Assembly: GCF_018130615.1 (NCBI RefSeq) | Contig: NZ_JAFCKB010000001.1 | Span: 248,001 to 312,000, forward strand | Origin: Bradyrhizobium manausense | GTDB lineage: Bacteria > Pseudomonadota > Alphaproteobacteria > Rhizobiales > Xanthobacteraceae | DNA: 64,000 nucleotides | Direction: 5' to 3' | The notes under the pieces: generated by a model | The model's database searches: none | Told to the model about the DNA's origin: nothing | Seen by the model: only the letters and a program-made list of their open reading frames with translations | Part shown: positions 1-8,807 of the stretch, piece by piece | Layout of the letters: every line of letters starts with the position of its first letter | How positions within the stretch are numbered: position 1 is the first letter of the stretch | Translations under genes and position numbers: made by a program

Positions 1-36
1 GAGTCATGCGCCCTTGGACGCGCCCCGACGGACTCG

Positions 37-120
37 GTCATCGCGAGCGCAGCGGAGTAATCCGGAGTCCCTCCACTGAACGGTCTGGATTGCTGGGTCG
101 CAAGGGCTCCTGGCAATGAC
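37..120. repeat. Dispersed palindromic element, family 1, copy 1
   Basis: An 84-bp non-coding element that opens with GTCATCGCGAGCGCAGCGGA and closes with GGCAATGAC, so its ends are imperfect inverted repeats. The same element occurs at 20025-20108 with the same order of motifs (GCGAGCGCAGCG, AATCCGGAGTC, TCTGGATTGCT, CGCAAGGGCTCC). It carries no coding sequence. Short palindromic repeats of this kind are common in Bradyrhizobium genomes; their function is unknown. Confidence 0.8.
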
Positions 121-172
121 AAGGATAGGATCGCGACAATTGTTCCCTAAGAGGGTTCCTCAGTGGAGATCC

Positions 173-188
173 GCCTTCACGTGAAACG
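173..188. other. parS: parS-like centromere site 1 (degenerate)
   Basis: Contains the palindromic core TTCACGTGAA and the right arm GAAAC, but the left arm differs from the parS consensus TGTTTCACGTGAAACA. It lies 8 bp from a perfect copy, so it is probably a weaker ParB site of the same cluster. Confidence 0.6.
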
Positions 189-196
189 TTGGTGTG

Positions 197-212
197 TGTT
201 TCACGTGAAACA
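197..212. other. parS: parS centromere site 2 (perfect)
   Basis: The 16 bases TGTTTCACGTGAAACA match the bacterial parS consensus at every position. ParB binds this palindrome and ParA moves the complex, so the site marks the origin-proximal region that is segregated first. In many alphaproteobacteria parS, parA, parB, mnmG and mnmE lie together; mnmE is immediately downstream here and the others would be to the left of the window. Confidence 0.92.
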
Positions 213-231
213 GCACGGAACCTCCAAACCC

Positions 232-247
232 TGTTTCACGTGAAACG
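232..247. other. parS: parS centromere site 3
   Basis: TGTTTCACGTGAAACG matches the parS consensus in 15 of 16 positions. Its centre is 35 bp from that of the perfect site at 197-212. Three sites within 75 bp form a compact ParB loading cluster. Confidence 0.88.
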
Positions 248-261
248 CAAACAATGGAACA

Positions 262-292
262 AGCGCTAGTTCTACATTGAAGAACTAGCGCT
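262..292 (-). terminator. Intrinsic terminator of mnmE
   Basis: A perfect 12-bp inverted repeat (AGCGCTAGTTCT, 7-nt loop, AGAACTAGCGCT). Read on the minus strand it follows mnmE directly, and its first two bases fall inside the mnmE stop codon. The hairpin is followed on that strand by a T-rich stretch (TGTTCCATTGTTT). It separates mnmE transcription from the parS cluster. Confidence 0.75.
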
Positions 293-1622
293 ACTTTCCG
301 ATGCAGAACTTCTGGAAAATGGCTCCAAGGACGTCCTCGACGTCGACCCGTCCGAGCAGCCGGCCCAACGCATAGGCCGCAGCACGCAGCTCCTCGGCGG
401 CGAGCTCTTCGCCCTCTTCTACTAGGTCGAGACTCCGGCGCAAGCTGTCTGACGCCCGGCTCAACAATTCTCGCTGCCGGGCCCGAGTCACCAATGCGCC
501 CTCGGTGGTTCCAAAAAAATCAGCGGCGAATTTCACGAGAGCCACGACCAGTTCGGGAATGCCGTCGCCTCGCCTCGCCGAGATCCCGAACTCGCCACCT
601 CGACCGAAAACGACGCCACCAAGGTCGATCTTGTTATGAACGATCCAAACCGAGCCGCCCGGCCGGGCCGACTGTGTCGCGTCCGGATCAGCGGCTCGTT
701 CTCCGTCCACCAGCCACAGCACGAGGTCGGCGTCCTCGGCACGCGCCCTCGCGCGGCGCACGCCTTCCTGCTCGACCGGGTCGTCCGTCTCGCGGATGCC
801 GGCGGTATCGATCACAGTAACGGGATAGCCATCGAGATCGAGCTGCACCTCGATCACGTCGCGGGTGGTGCCGGCATGCGGCGAGACGATCGCGACCTCG
901 CGGCGTGCGAGCTGGTTCATCAATGTCGACTTTCCGACGTTCGGCTCGCCTGCGATCGCAACCACCAAGCCCTCGCGCAGGCGTTCGGAATGTCCCTGTG
1001 CTGCAAGCACTTTTGCAATTTCATCATGCAGCGCCTTGATTGCTTTCACCGCCGGCGCCCTCAATTCCGTGGGCACATCGCCTTCATCGGAAAAATCGAT
1101 GCTGGCTTCGATCAGCGCTGACGCCTCGATGATGCGCTCGCGCCAGTCGCGCGCGCGATTGCCGAGCAGGCCTTGCAACTGGCGCAGGGCCTGGCGGCGC
1201 TGGCGGTCGGTGTCGGCGTGGATGAGATCGTCGAGGCCTTCCGCCTCGGTCAGATCGAGCTTGCCGTTCTCGAAGGCGCGACGCGTGAACTCGCCGGGCT
1301 CGGCTGCACGTGAATTCGGAATTATCGAAATAGCCGCGAAGAGCGCGGCCAGCACCGCGCGTCCGCCATGAACGTGAAATTCGGCGACATCCTCGCCGGT
1401 CGCGCTCGCCGGTCCCGGGAACCAGAGCACCACCGCATCGTCGATCGGCTGGCCCGCGCCATCATGAAGCATGCGGCGGCTGGCCTGCCGTGGCGCCGGA
1501 AGCTCGCCCGCCAGCGTCGTCAGCACCAGGCCGGCTTGCGGACCCGAAACGCGCACCAGCGCGACCGCGCTCGGCGGTCGGCCGGACGACAACGCAAAAA
1601 TGGTCTGCTCTCGCGGGTGCAT
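291..1622 (-). CDS. mnmE: tRNA modification GTPase MnmE (TrmE)
   Basis: MnmE works with MnmG to install the carboxymethylaminomethyl group on U34 of certain tRNAs, using GTP, FAD and a folate one-carbon donor. The 443-residue protein has the N-terminal folate-binding domain ([14 protein letters not shown]), then a G domain with Walker [10 protein letters not shown], switch motif [10 protein letters not shown] and NKIDL, and ends in FCIGK, the invariant C-terminal Cys-Ile-Gly-Lys. Length is normal for the family. It follows rho on the same strand after 313 bp, so it probably has its own promoter. Partner mnmG is expected left of the window. Identification is certain; the function is by family. 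Confidence 0.97.
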   Translation of the reverse strand: MHPREQTIFALSSGRPPSAVALVRVSGPQAGLVLTTLAGELPAPRQASRRMLHDGAGQPIDDAVVLWFPGPASATGEDVAEFHVHGGRAVLAALFAAISIIPNSRAAEPGEFTRRAFENGKLDLTEAEGLDDLIHADTDRQRRQALRQLQGLLGNRARDWRERIIEASALIEASIDFSDEGDVPTELRAPAVKAIKALHDEIAKVLAAQGHSERLREGLVVAIAGEPNVGKSTLMNQLARREVAIVSPHAGTTRDVIEVQLDLDGYPVTVIDTAGIRETDDPVEQEGVRRARARAEDADLVLWLVDGERAADPDATQSARPGGSVWIVHNKIDLGGVVFGRGGEFGISARRGDGIPELVVALVKFAADFFGTTEGALVTRARQRELLSRASDSLRRSLDLVEEGEELAAEELRAAAYALGRLLGRVDVEDVLGAIFQKFCIGK

Positions 1623-1884
1623 GGCCTATTTGTCCGGCTGGCCGGGAAAAGGCAAACGGAACGCTCTGGTCCGCCCGGCCTCCTTTTTGCTGCGACCAGC
1701 CCGCAGCAACCGCAATACCGCACCGCAATATAAGCCCTTCATTTTGCTGCAAGATCGATATCGCCCGACATGCTCAGCCCACCGCGATTCGAGCATTAGC
1801 TCGAAATATCAAGGGGATAATAAGGAGCCGGTGCAGCGACGGAGAAGCCCACCATGCTGCACTTTGCCCGCAGCAAAGCTGCAC
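1623..1884. other. Intergenic region upstream of mnmE, no gene
   Basis: This stretch, with the rho terminator at its right end, separates rho from mnmE. It is moderately AT-rich between about 1720 and 1820 and must contain the mnmE promoter on the minus strand. Reading frames crossing it have no recognisable protein features. I cannot assign a promoter confidently. Confidence 0.5.
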
Positions 1885-1911
1885 AAAAGAAAAGGGCGCC
1901 CGAAGGCGCCC
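1885..1911 (-). terminator. Intrinsic terminator of rho
   Basis: Perfect 7-bp stem GGGCGCC / GGCGCCC with a CGAA tetraloop region. On the minus strand the hairpin is followed by TTTTCTTTT, the classic U-tract. It lies 25 bp past the rho stop codon. Confidence 0.88.
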
Positions 1912-1935
1912 TCGAAACCTTTGCTGCACCCAGGC

Positions 1936-3201
<1,266 letters not shown>

Positions 3202-3451
3202 TGGGGTGGTCCTGTGAGGTAACCTTTAGGGAGGGGGTGCGAGGAGGCTCTGAAATGCGGACGTGAGAAGGTAAGGTCCGCAGGTCTGGCAAGGTTAAGT
3301 GCCCGGGGGGCTTCAAACCTGATGCGGTGTCCGGCCTCTGAAAAGCTCAGACACAACCACATCCGCCTGCGTTGGGTGGGATATCGACAATATAGAAAAT
3401 AGCTTCCCGCTCCGCAAGCCGAAGCGCTGAGCGATCGTTCACGATTCCTGC

Positions 3452-3886
3452 CTAGAACGGCTTCACGATCACCATGATGACGATGATGATCATCAGGACG
3501 GTCGGTACCTCATTGATAATCCGAAAGAATCTCTGATTATAGGGACGCCGGTCGGCGGCGAAGTCCTTCATCCAGCGGGAAAAAAAGCCGTGGACCGCAG
3601 ACATTGCAAGCACCATTGCCAATTTGACATGCAGCCAGCCGAACGTGAACCAATGACCGGACCAGGCAAGATAGAGCCCGGCGACCCACGTGATGATCAT
3701 GGCCGGATTGATGATCGCCTTCAGCAGGCGGCGTTCCATCACCTTGAAGGTTTCGGACTGTTTCGAGCCGATCTGGGCCTCGCAATGATAAACGAACAGC
3801 CGCGGCAGATAGAGCATACCGGCCATCCAGGCGATGACCGCGATCACGTGCAGAGCCTTGATCCAGAGATAGACGTCTTCAAACAT
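3452..3886 (-). CDS. hemJ: Protoporphyrinogen IX oxidase HemJ
   Basis: Integral membrane haem-biosynthesis enzyme that oxidises protoporphyrinogen IX to protoporphyrin IX in bacteria without HemG or HemY. The 144-residue protein has four hydrophobic segments (about residues 8-28, 57-77, 83-101 and 125-144) and the family's conserved WIKALHVIAVIAWMAGMLYLP beginning, whose His is a candidate haem ligand. Length is typical. The gene lies between rho and ppsR, as in other Rhizobiales. The inverted repeat at 3985-4019, about 100 bp upstream of the start, may regulate it. Confidence 0.93.
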   Translation of the reverse strand: MFEDVYLWIKALHVIAVIAWMAGMLYLPRLFVYHCEAQIGSKQSETFKVMERRLLKAIINPAMIITWVAGLYLAWSGHWFTFGWLHVKLAMVLAMSAVHGFFSRWMKDFAADRRPYNQRFFRIINEVPTVLMIIIVIMVIVKPF

Positions 3887-4345
3887 GTCCGGCGTCCGCC
3901 TTTGTGCCCAGCCGCTTGGCGATCTGGGGATAGTAAGAACTCGTTAAGGTCTCGCCTGCACACATATCCGTCCGTAGCGCCTTCCTCAAATCTAGAATCT
4001 TAGATTCTTAAGGTTTGAGTCTGAGTGACCGTGGATTGGACTCACACAACGCCGTTCGCGCGTTCGCGTGCGCTTGTTCACATCCATCAACATGTCCCTG
4101 CCGGTTCCCGTCTGGCCGGATAAATGGTCCGGGCTCAAAGGCTTGCGCATTTCTATCCGCAGCCTATCAAGGGGGTTGTCGGCGCAATCCCGCTTCTCTC
4201 TCGACAGGCCGCCGGACTTGTTCTGACGGACAGTGGTGTGAAGAAATTTGGCACTTGTCCCGCCCCCGGTGTCGCGCAACCCTTTCCGAGGGGTTAAGCT
4301 CCACAGAAATCCACAAACCACACCGACTTCATACAAAGAGTTTTT
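3887..4345. other. Divergent hemJ-ppsR intergenic region
   Basis: 459 bp without a convincing gene. Frames crossing it, including one of 128 codons from 4015, show no conserved features and overlap ppsR out of frame. It contains the inverted repeat at 3985-4019 and must carry promoters for hemJ (minus) and ppsR (plus). In several Rhizobiales hemE lies at this position; no trace of it is visible. Confidence 0.6.
3985..4019. promoter_or_regulatory. Inverted repeat upstream of hemJ, possible operator
   Basis: The inner palindrome GAATC-TTA-GATTC (3995-4007) is embedded in a larger imperfect one whose ends are CTCAAA and TTTGAG. It is AT-rich against GC-rich surroundings and sits about 100 bp upstream of hemJ. 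No poly-T tract follows, so it looks more like a protein-binding site than a terminator. The bound protein is unknown. Confidence 0.4.
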
Positions 4346-5185
4346 GTGCCGACCTCGAGCAATTATTTCCATCTGCACCTCGTGTCCGACTCCACCGGTG
4401 AGACCCTGATCACGGTCGCACGCGCCGTCGCTGCGCAATACGCCAACGTCACGCCGGTCGAGCATGTCTATCCGCTGGTGCGCAGCCAGAAGCAGCTCGA
4501 CCGCGTGCTCGACGAGATCGAGGAAGCGCCGGGTATCGTGCTGTTCACGCTGCTGGAGAAAGACCTGGTTTCCAGGCTCGAGGACAAGTGCAAGGCGATC
4601 AATGTTCCGAGCCTCTCGATCATCGGCCCGGTCATGCAATTGTTCGAAGCCTATCTTGGCGCGGCGACCACCGGTCGTGTCGGTGCGCAGCACGTGCTCA
4701 ATGCGGAATATTTCAAGCGCATCGACGCACTGAACTACACGATGATCCATGATGACGGCCAGCATGTCGAAGGGCTCGAGGAGGCCGACGTCGTCTTGGT
4801 CGGGGTGTCCCGCACCTCGAAGACGCCGACGTCGATCTATCTCGCCAACCGCGGCATTCGCACCGCCAACGTGCCGCTGGTTCCGGGCATCCCAGTGCCG
4901 GCACAGCTGGAGACGCTCACTAAGCCGCTGGTGGTGAGCCTTCATGCGACGCCGGAACGCCTGATCCAGATCCGTCAGAACCGCCTGCTCTCGATGGGCG
5001 CCGAATCCGGCAGTGACACCTATACCGACAAGCAATCGGTCACCGAGGAGGTGGCGTTTGCGCGCAAGCTGAGCGCCAAGCACGACTGGCCGCTGCTGGA
5101 CGTCACGCGACGCTCGATCGAGGAAACCGCGGCGGCGATCATGAAGCTCTACAGCGATCGCCAGCGCAACCGGCCTTCTGAATAG
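4346..5185 (+). CDS. ppsR: Pyruvate, phosphate dikinase regulatory protein (DUF299 kinase/phosphorylase)
   Basis: Bifunctional serine/threonine kinase and phosphorylase that switches pyruvate phosphate dikinase or PEP synthetase off and on. The 279-residue protein begins [14 protein letters not shown], the family N-terminus, and has the P-loop-like [15 protein letters not shown] around residues 153-167. It starts with GTG at 4346; no strong ribosome site is visible. It is the first gene of a same-strand run ppsR-maf-coaE-dnaQ. The target kinase gene is not in this window. Confidence 0.93.
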   Translation: MPTSSNYFHLHLVSDSTGETLITVARAVAAQYANVTPVEHVYPLVRSQKQLDRVLDEIEEAPGIVLFTLLEKDLVSRLEDKCKAINVPSLSIIGPVMQLFEAYLGAATTGRVGAQHVLNAEYFKRIDALNYTMIHDDGQHVEGLEEADVVLVGVSRTSKTPTSIYLANRGIRTANVPLVPGIPVPAQLETLTKPLVVSLHATPERLIQIRQNRLLSMGAESGSDTYTDKQSVTEEVAFARKLSAKHDWPLLDVTRRSIEETAAAIMKLYSDRQRNRPSE

Positions 5186-5207
5186 TTTTTGGGAATAGTT
5201 TTTTGCG

Positions 5208-5816
5208 ATGGGTCTTTGGCGTGGCACATCTCCCTTGATCCTGGCGTCGCAAAGCAGCGCGCGAAAAATGCTGCTGGCGAACGCCGGGCTCGAATTCCAG
5301 GCTATGACTGCCGACATCGACGAGCGCGGCATTCAGTCAGCGTCGAAACTTTCGAATCCGCGCGAGATCGGTCTCCTGCTGGCGCGTGAGAAAGCAAAAG
5401 CAGTCTCAGCCAAACGTCCCGGAAGCTATGTGATCGGCGCTGACCAGACGCTGGCGCTCGGTGATCGCCTGTTCAACAAGCCTGCTGGCCGTGCAGCGGC
5501 ACTGGCCCAATTGCGCGATCTTGCGGGCAATACGCACGAGCTGAATTCCGCGGTCGCCGTAGCGCATGACGGCAAGATTGTTTTCGAGGATGTCTCGGTT
5601 GCGCGCATGACGATGCGCGACATGACCGAGGCAGAGCTGTCAGCCTATCTGGACACCGCCGGCAACGCCGTCATCACAAGCGTCGGAGCCTATCAGCTCG
5701 AAGGCCTTGGCATTCATCTGTTCGAGCGCACCGAGGGCGACCATTTCACCATTCTCGGCCTGCCCCTGCTGCCGCTGCTTGCGTTCCTGCGGCGCGAGCG
5801 GCTAGTTGCGGTGTGA
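5208..5816 (+). CDS. maf: Maf-like nucleoside triphosphate pyrophosphatase
   Basis: Hydrolyses dTTP/UTP or modified nucleotides to the monophosphate. The 202-residue protein has the Maf signature near its start ([16 protein letters not shown]), the catalytic region [18 protein letters not shown], and the C-terminal [12 protein letters not shown]. The start ATG at 5208 is 22 bp after ppsR. Its stop codon overlaps a possible GTG start for coaE in the sequence GTGA, suggesting translational coupling. In many Rhizobiales aroE separates maf from coaE; here they abut. Exact substrate is not determinable from sequence. Confidence 0.93.
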   Translation: MGLWRGTSPLILASQSSARKMLLANAGLEFQAMTADIDERGIQSASKLSNPREIGLLLAREKAKAVSAKRPGSYVIGADQTLALGDRLFNKPAGRAAALAQLRDLAGNTHELNSAVAVAHDGKIVFEDVSVARMTMRDMTEAELSAYLDTAGNAVITSVGAYQLEGLGIHLFERTEGDHFTILGLPLLPLLAFLRRERLVAV

Positions 5817-5839
5817 CTGACAGGGATGGTCTTGCGCTG

Positions 5840-6439
5840 ATGCGGATTCTCGGATTGACCGGCTCGATCGGAATGGGCAAATCCACCACCGCAAAGTTGT
5901 TCGCGGAGGCTGGCGTGCCCGTCTACGACGCGGATGCCGCCGTCCATCAGCTCTATGAAGGCGAGGCCGCGCCCGCGATCGAGGCCGCCTTCCCCGGCAC
6001 CACCGCGAACGGCAAGGTCGATCGTCCCAAACTGTCCGCGCGCGTCGTGCACGATCCCGCCGCGATCAAGCAACTCGAGCAGATCGTCCATCCCATGCTC
6101 GGCGCCTCCCGTCAGAAATTCTTTGCCGATGCGGAAGCAGCCAGGGCGCCGGTCGTGGTTCTGGATATCCCGCTGCTGTTCGAAACCGGAGGCGAGAAGC
6201 GCGTGGATGCCGTGGTCGTGGTCTCGACCTCGCCGGAATTGCAGCGCGAGCGCGTGCTCGCGCGGGGAACCATGGATGAGGCCAGGCTCGACGCCATCAT
6301 CGCCAAGCAGATGCCCGACGCCGAAAAGCGCAAGCGGGCCGATTTCGTGGTGGATACATCCCATGGACTGGAGCCGGTGCGCGCGCAAATCACGCACATC
6401 CTGGCCGAGGTCGTTAAGATGCCGCAGCGGCGGGCCTGA
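5840..6439 (+). CDS. coaE: Dephospho-CoA kinase
   Basis: Last step of coenzyme A synthesis: phosphorylates the 3'-hydroxyl of dephospho-CoA. The 199-residue protein starts [20 protein letters not shown], containing the P-loop GSIGMGKST, and has the CoA-domain motif [11 protein letters not shown] and the LDIPLLFE segment. I chose ATG 5840 because it gives the family N-terminus; GTG 5813, overlapping the maf stop, would add nine residues. Part of the ppsR-maf-coaE-dnaQ run. Confidence 0.95.
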   Translation: MRILGLTGSIGMGKSTTAKLFAEAGVPVYDADAAVHQLYEGEAAPAIEAAFPGTTANGKVDRPKLSARVVHDPAAIKQLEQIVHPMLGASRQKFFADAEAARAPVVVLDIPLLFETGGEKRVDAVVVVSTSPELQRERVLARGTMDEARLDAIIAKQMPDAEKRKRADFVVDTSHGLEPVRAQITHILAEVVKMPQRRA

Positions 6440-6480
6440 TTCGCCGCCTTGCAAGGCTTCGTTCACGGCGTCTCAAGATC

Positions 6481-7197
6481 ATGCGTGAAATCGTTCTCGA
6501 TACCGAAACCACCGGCCTCGATCCGCTTCGCGGCGATCGCCTGGTCGAAATCGGCTGTGTCGAGATCTTCAATCGCATGCCGACGGGACAGACGTACCAC
6601 GTCTACATCAATCCCGAGCGGGACATGCCGGCGGAAGCCTTTGCCGTGCACGGACTGTCGGCCGAGTTTCTCTCGACGAAACCGCTGTTCCACGAGGTCG
6701 TCGACGCGTTTCTGGAATTCATCGGCGATGCGCCGCTCGTGATCCACAACGCCTCGTTCGACATCAGCTTCATCAATGCCGAGCTCGACCGGATCAAGCG
6801 CCCGGCGATCCCGCGCGAGCGGCTGGTCGATACGCTGCTGCTGGCGCGGCGCAAGCATCCCGGCGTGTCGAACCGGCTTGACGATCTCTGCTCGCGCTAC
6901 TCGATCGACAATTCACACCGTACCAAGCACGGCGCGCTGCTCGATTCCGAGCTGCTCGCGGAGGTCTATGTCGATCTGGTGGGGGCGCGGCAATCGCAGC
7001 TCCTGCTGGCTTCGGAAGCCCAGGAGATTCGCGTCAATGCGGCTGGCGATGCGCCGCGGCGGCAGCGGCAGGTGCCGCTCGCGCCGCGGGTATCGGACGC
7101 CGAGCGCGAGGCGCATCGGGCCTTCATCGCCACGATGGGCGAAAAGGCGATCTGGAACGAGTACCTCGCCGCTCCAGTCGCCCCTCCAGCTGGTTAG
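6481..7197 (+). CDS. dnaQ: DNA polymerase III epsilon subunit (3'-5' proofreading exonuclease)
   Basis: Proofreading subunit of the replicative polymerase. The 238-residue protein has Exo I (VLDTETTGLDP, residues 5-15, with catalytic Asp and Glu), Exo II (HNASFDISFIN, about residues 90-100) and Exo III with HRTKHGALLDSELLAEVYVD near 145-163, the His-Asp pair of the DEDDh class. A C-terminal tail after 190 would hold the polymerase-binding segment. It follows coaE by 41 bp. It converges on secB, with only about 10 bp between the stop codons. Confidence 0.96.
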   Translation: MREIVLDTETTGLDPLRGDRLVEIGCVEIFNRMPTGQTYHVYINPERDMPAEAFAVHGLSAEFLSTKPLFHEVVDAFLEFIGDAPLVIHNASFDISFINAELDRIKRPAIPRERLVDTLLLARRKHPGVSNRLDDLCSRYSIDNSHRTKHGALLDSELLAEVYVDLVGARQSQLLLASEAQEIRVNAAGDAPRRQRQVPLAPRVSDAEREAHRAFIATMGEKAIWNEYLAAPVAPPAG

Positions 7198-7207
7198 AGC
7201 CTGCTTA

Positions 7208-7693
7208 TTAGGCCTGACCGACCTGACCACCGGCGGCCATCTGCCGCTCCATGTTCTGGCGATAGAGGCCGACGAAGTCGACCGGGTCGAGCATCAGCGG
7301 CGGGAACCCACCGTCGCGCACGGCGGTCGCGATGATTTCGCGCGCGAACGGGAACAGCAGCCGCGGGCATTCGATCATGACCAGCGGGTGCAGGTTCTCC
7401 TTCGGCACATTCGCGATCCGGAACACGCCGGCATAGGCGAGCTCGAACGAGAACATCACCTTACCGGCGGTCTCGGCCTTGCCGTCGACCGACAGCGTCA
7501 CCTCGAACTCGGTTTCGCTGAGATTGTTGGCGCTGACATTGATCTGGATGTTGATCTGGGGCGGCTGGGTCTGCGGCTGCAGCGAGGTCGGCGCGTTCGG
7601 GTTTTCGAACGAGAGGTCCTTGGTATACTGCGCCAGCACGTTGAGCTGGGGAGCCTGGGCCGCGTCGGGAGGGTTGCCGTTACCGTTGGTCAT
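7208..7693 (-). CDS. secB: Protein-export chaperone SecB
   Basis: Tetrameric cytosolic chaperone that keeps preproteins unfolded and delivers them to SecA. The 161-residue protein has the core [19 protein letters not shown] and the C-terminal [20 protein letters not shown] and [14 protein letters not shown] segments. I chose ATG 7693 over TTG 7696 because a GGAGA ribosome site lies 7 bp upstream of the ATG. Monocistronic, convergent with dnaQ. A CCTATGTTAG motif about 50 bp upstream on the minus strand resembles an RpoH -10 element but has no properly spaced -35. Confidence 0.96.
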   Translation of the reverse strand: MTNGNGNPPDAAQAPQLNVLAQYTKDLSFENPNAPTSLQPQTQPPQINIQINVSANNLSETEFEVTLSVDGKAETAGKVMFSFELAYAGVFRIANVPKENLHPLVMIECPRLLFPFAREIIATAVRDGGFPPLMLDPVDFVGLYRQNMERQMAAGGQVGQA

Positions 7694-8102
7694 CAAAGTG
7701 TCTCCTTACCCGATTTGGGCTGAATTTCGCGGCGGTTGGCTAACATAGGGCTGCCTCGTTCCACAAGGACGAACGGCTTCGCGGCGCCGATCCCGGCCGC
7801 AACCAGACTTGCAGCCCTTGACCCGCCCCGGACGCCAAATCGCACGTTAAACGCTTGAAGATGCGCGATTTCCGCCCACGATCGGGTTTCCCCTTAAGCA
7901 TAAAACGCGCTACACTTGCCGCTGTGCCAAAAGGCGCCATTGGCCGGGCCAGATTTCGTGCCTACATCCGGCGGACGTGACGCGCGGGCCTAAATGGTGA
8001 TGTAGTCTTGCCGTTCGGGTATGGAACGGTCTACTGGCCGGATTGATTTTCCCGGCAACGACCCCAAAGCAGACCTGAGTAAAGACCAGAAAGCGATACG
8101 AC
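7694..8102. other. secB / Tim44-like divergent promoter region, no gene
   Basis: 409 bp between divergent genes. It includes GC-rich stretches and an AT-rich patch near 7890-7915. Rhizobial relatives often have fxsA here; no such membrane protein is encoded. No tRNA-like or riboswitch-like fold was recognised. Confidence 0.5.
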
Positions 8103-8807
8103 GTGGACATCTACACCATCATCTTCCTTGCGCTGGCGGTCTTTATCTTCCTGCGGCTGCGCAGCGTGTTGGGACAACGGACCGGCAATGAGCGGCCGCC
8201 GTTCGACCGCACGGCGCGCAATGCGCTCGGGAGTGCCCCGGACAAGAACGTCGTGACTATGCCGGGCAAGGTGATCGACCAGCCGCCGTTGGCGCCGACC
8301 GCCGAGCCGGCCCCGCCCTCCGACCGCTGGAAGGGCCTGACCGAGCCGGGCACCGCGCTGGCCCAGGGTCTCGATGCCATCGTCGACAAGGATTCCACCT
8401 TCGATCCGCGCCATTTCATCTCAGGCGCCCGCGGTGCCTATGAGATGATCGTGCTGGCCTTTGCCAATGGCGATCGCCGCGCATTGCGCGACCTCTTGTC
8501 GTCCGAGGTCTATGAGAGCTTCGACGCCGCGATCAAGGACCGCGAGAAGAACGAGCAGAAGACCGAGACGCGCTTCGTCTCGATCGACAAGGCCGAGCTC
8601 GTGGGCGCCGAGCTGCGCGACCGTACGGCCCAGCTCACCGTGCGCTTCGTCTCGCAGATGATCTCGGTCACCCGTGACAAGGCCGGCAACATCGTCGACG
8701 GCAACGCCGACAAGGTCGCCGACATTACCGACATCTGGACTTTCGCCCGCGACACCACCTCTCGCGATCCGAACTGGAAGCTGGTTGGCACCGGAAGCGC
8801 GAATTAA
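8103..8807 (+). CDS. Tim44/TimA domain membrane-anchored protein
   Basis: A 234-residue protein with one N-terminal membrane segment (DIYTIIFLALAVFIFLRL, residues 2-19), a proline- and charge-rich linker to about residue 95, and a C-terminal Tim44-like domain (FISGARGAYEMIVLAFANGD to DPNWKLVGTGSAN). Relatives of mitochondrial Tim44 in alphaproteobacteria (TimA) are inner-membrane proteins of uncertain role, perhaps in protein transport or envelope assembly. Begins with GTG at 8103. The following gene, mltA, overlaps its 3' end, so they are probably translated together. Confidence 0.88.
   Translation: MDIYTIIFLALAVFIFLRLRSVLGQRTGNERPPFDRTARNALGSAPDKNVVTMPGKVIDQPPLAPTAEPAPPSDRWKGLTEPGTALAQGLDAIVDKDSTFDPRHFISGARGAYEMIVLAFANGDRRALRDLLSSEVYESFDAAIKDREKNEQKTETRFVSIDKAELVGAELRDRTAQLTVRFVSQMISVTRDKAGNIVDGNADKVADITDIWTFARDTTSRDPNWKLVGTGSAN

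Noticed and set aside
4015-4401. A 128-codon frame between hemJ and ppsR.
   Set aside because: Composition is Cys/Ser/Arg-rich without conserved motifs, and it overlaps the true ppsR start out of frame.
3992-5332. 446-codon minus-strand frame over ppsR.
   Set aside because: It is the antisense shadow of ppsR, typical in GC-rich DNA; ppsR has clear family motifs.
7740-7765. CCTATGTTAG on the minus strand upstream of secB resembles an RpoH -10 element.
   Set aside because: The nearest CTTG is only 14 bp away instead of 17-18, so the spacing is wrong for an RpoH promoter.
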